Below the pieces are notes generated by a model that saw only the letters and a list, made by a program, of their open reading frames with translations, had not been told where the DNA came from and searched no databases. Below are positions 30,917 through 31,069 of a stretch of DNA of 31,069 bases, piece by piece. This DNA is from Alphaproteobacteria bacterium (GTDB lineage: Bacteria > Pseudomonadota > Alphaproteobacteria > UBA828): positions 1 through 31,069 of the forward strand of contig JAJDVB010000221.1 in the NCBI GenBank assembly GCA_022826345.1, read 5' to 3'. The position numbers and the translations under genes are program-made. Every line of letters starts with the position of its first letter. Positions within the stretch are counted from its first letter, which is position 1.

Positions 30917-31069
30917 TCAGAACCGCTCGCTGGCATCGAGGGAGGCGGCCCACGCCTTGTATTGGCGGACCGAGAAGCGTTGGTAGCCCGTCACGTTGAA
31001 GGCGTAGGTGCCCTCGGCCACGCGGCGCTCGATGTACTCGAACTCCTCCAGCTCGACGGGCACGAACTT
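30917..31069 (-). CDS. pxpB: 5-oxoprolinase subunit B-like protein (KipI family), C-terminal end only
   Basis: Fifty codons and a TGA (30917-30919) are present; the start lies beyond the right edge. The fragment starts KFVPVELEEFEYIERRVAEG, resembling the segment that follows the GDRVRFVPI block at the end of the allophanate hydrolase subunit 1 domain, then FSVRQYKAW. The call leans on its position directly before the PxpC-like gene, since the two are nearly always adjacent. Confidence is moderate because only the tail is visible. Confidence 0.6.
   Translation of the reverse strand, partial: KFVPVELEEFEYIERRVAEGTYAFNVTGYQRFSVRQYKAWAASLDASERF

Overview
The window is high-GC DNA with dense, often overlapping genes. 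An outer-membrane BamF-type (DUF3035) lipoprotein next to lspA and ileS, and many ABC solute-binding proteins and catabolic enzymes, point to a metabolically versatile alphaproteobacterium, perhaps of the Rhodospirillales kind. This is inference from gene content; there is no rRNA to place it. I see no tRNA, rRNA, CRISPR array, phage or transposase gene.

Layout. (1) 1-3994, plus strand: a branched-chain amino acid type ABC importer: the 3' end of the solute-binding protein, a terminator-like hairpin, then livH-livM-livG-livF. (2) 4031-12771, minus strand: an OsmC-family gene, then a tightly coupled core run read ribF-ileS-lspA-bamF-pgi-mutL with 4-bp overlaps at three junctions. (3) 12863-18243, minus strand: a small outer-membrane barrel protein and a four-gene set read HpcH/HpaI-like aldolase, second aldolase, solute-binding protein, near-identical second solute-binding protein, with an intrinsic terminator after each binding protein. 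(4) 18531-19592, plus strand: a TbpB-like lipoprotein behind an AT-rich leader. (5) 19615-26181: a hydantoinase/acetone-carboxylase type operon (hyuA, hyuB, small zinc-ribbon gamma-like subunit), a cysteine hydrolase beyond it, and two vapBC-type toxin-antitoxin modules, one between the gamma subunit and the hydrolase and one divergent from hyuA. (6) 26287-26772: a cytochrome c' type protein. (7) 26842-31069, minus strand: a catabolic cluster read pxpB(partial)-pxpC-D-tartrate-dehydratase-like enolase-BKACE-phytanoyl-CoA dioxygenase-like oxygenase.

How the genes may work together. Regions 3, 5 and 7 each look like uptake or breakdown modules for small organic or nitrogenous acids. HyuAB plus an isochorismatase-fold hydrolase would fit ATP-dependent opening of a cyclic amide followed by N-carbamoyl cleavage, although the gamma-like subunit equally suggests a ketone carboxylase. 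Region 7 combines an acid-sugar dehydratase-like enzyme, a beta-keto acid cleavage enzyme, an Fe(II)/2-oxoglutarate oxygenase and 5-oxoprolinase-type subunits, a combination for which I know no defined pathway. Sequence features worth attention are the 11-bp repeats flanking the first vapBC, a dispersed palindromic repeat present twice, a possibly leaderless vapB, loss of the catalytic arginine in one aldolase paralogue, and a degenerate ABC signature in LivG.
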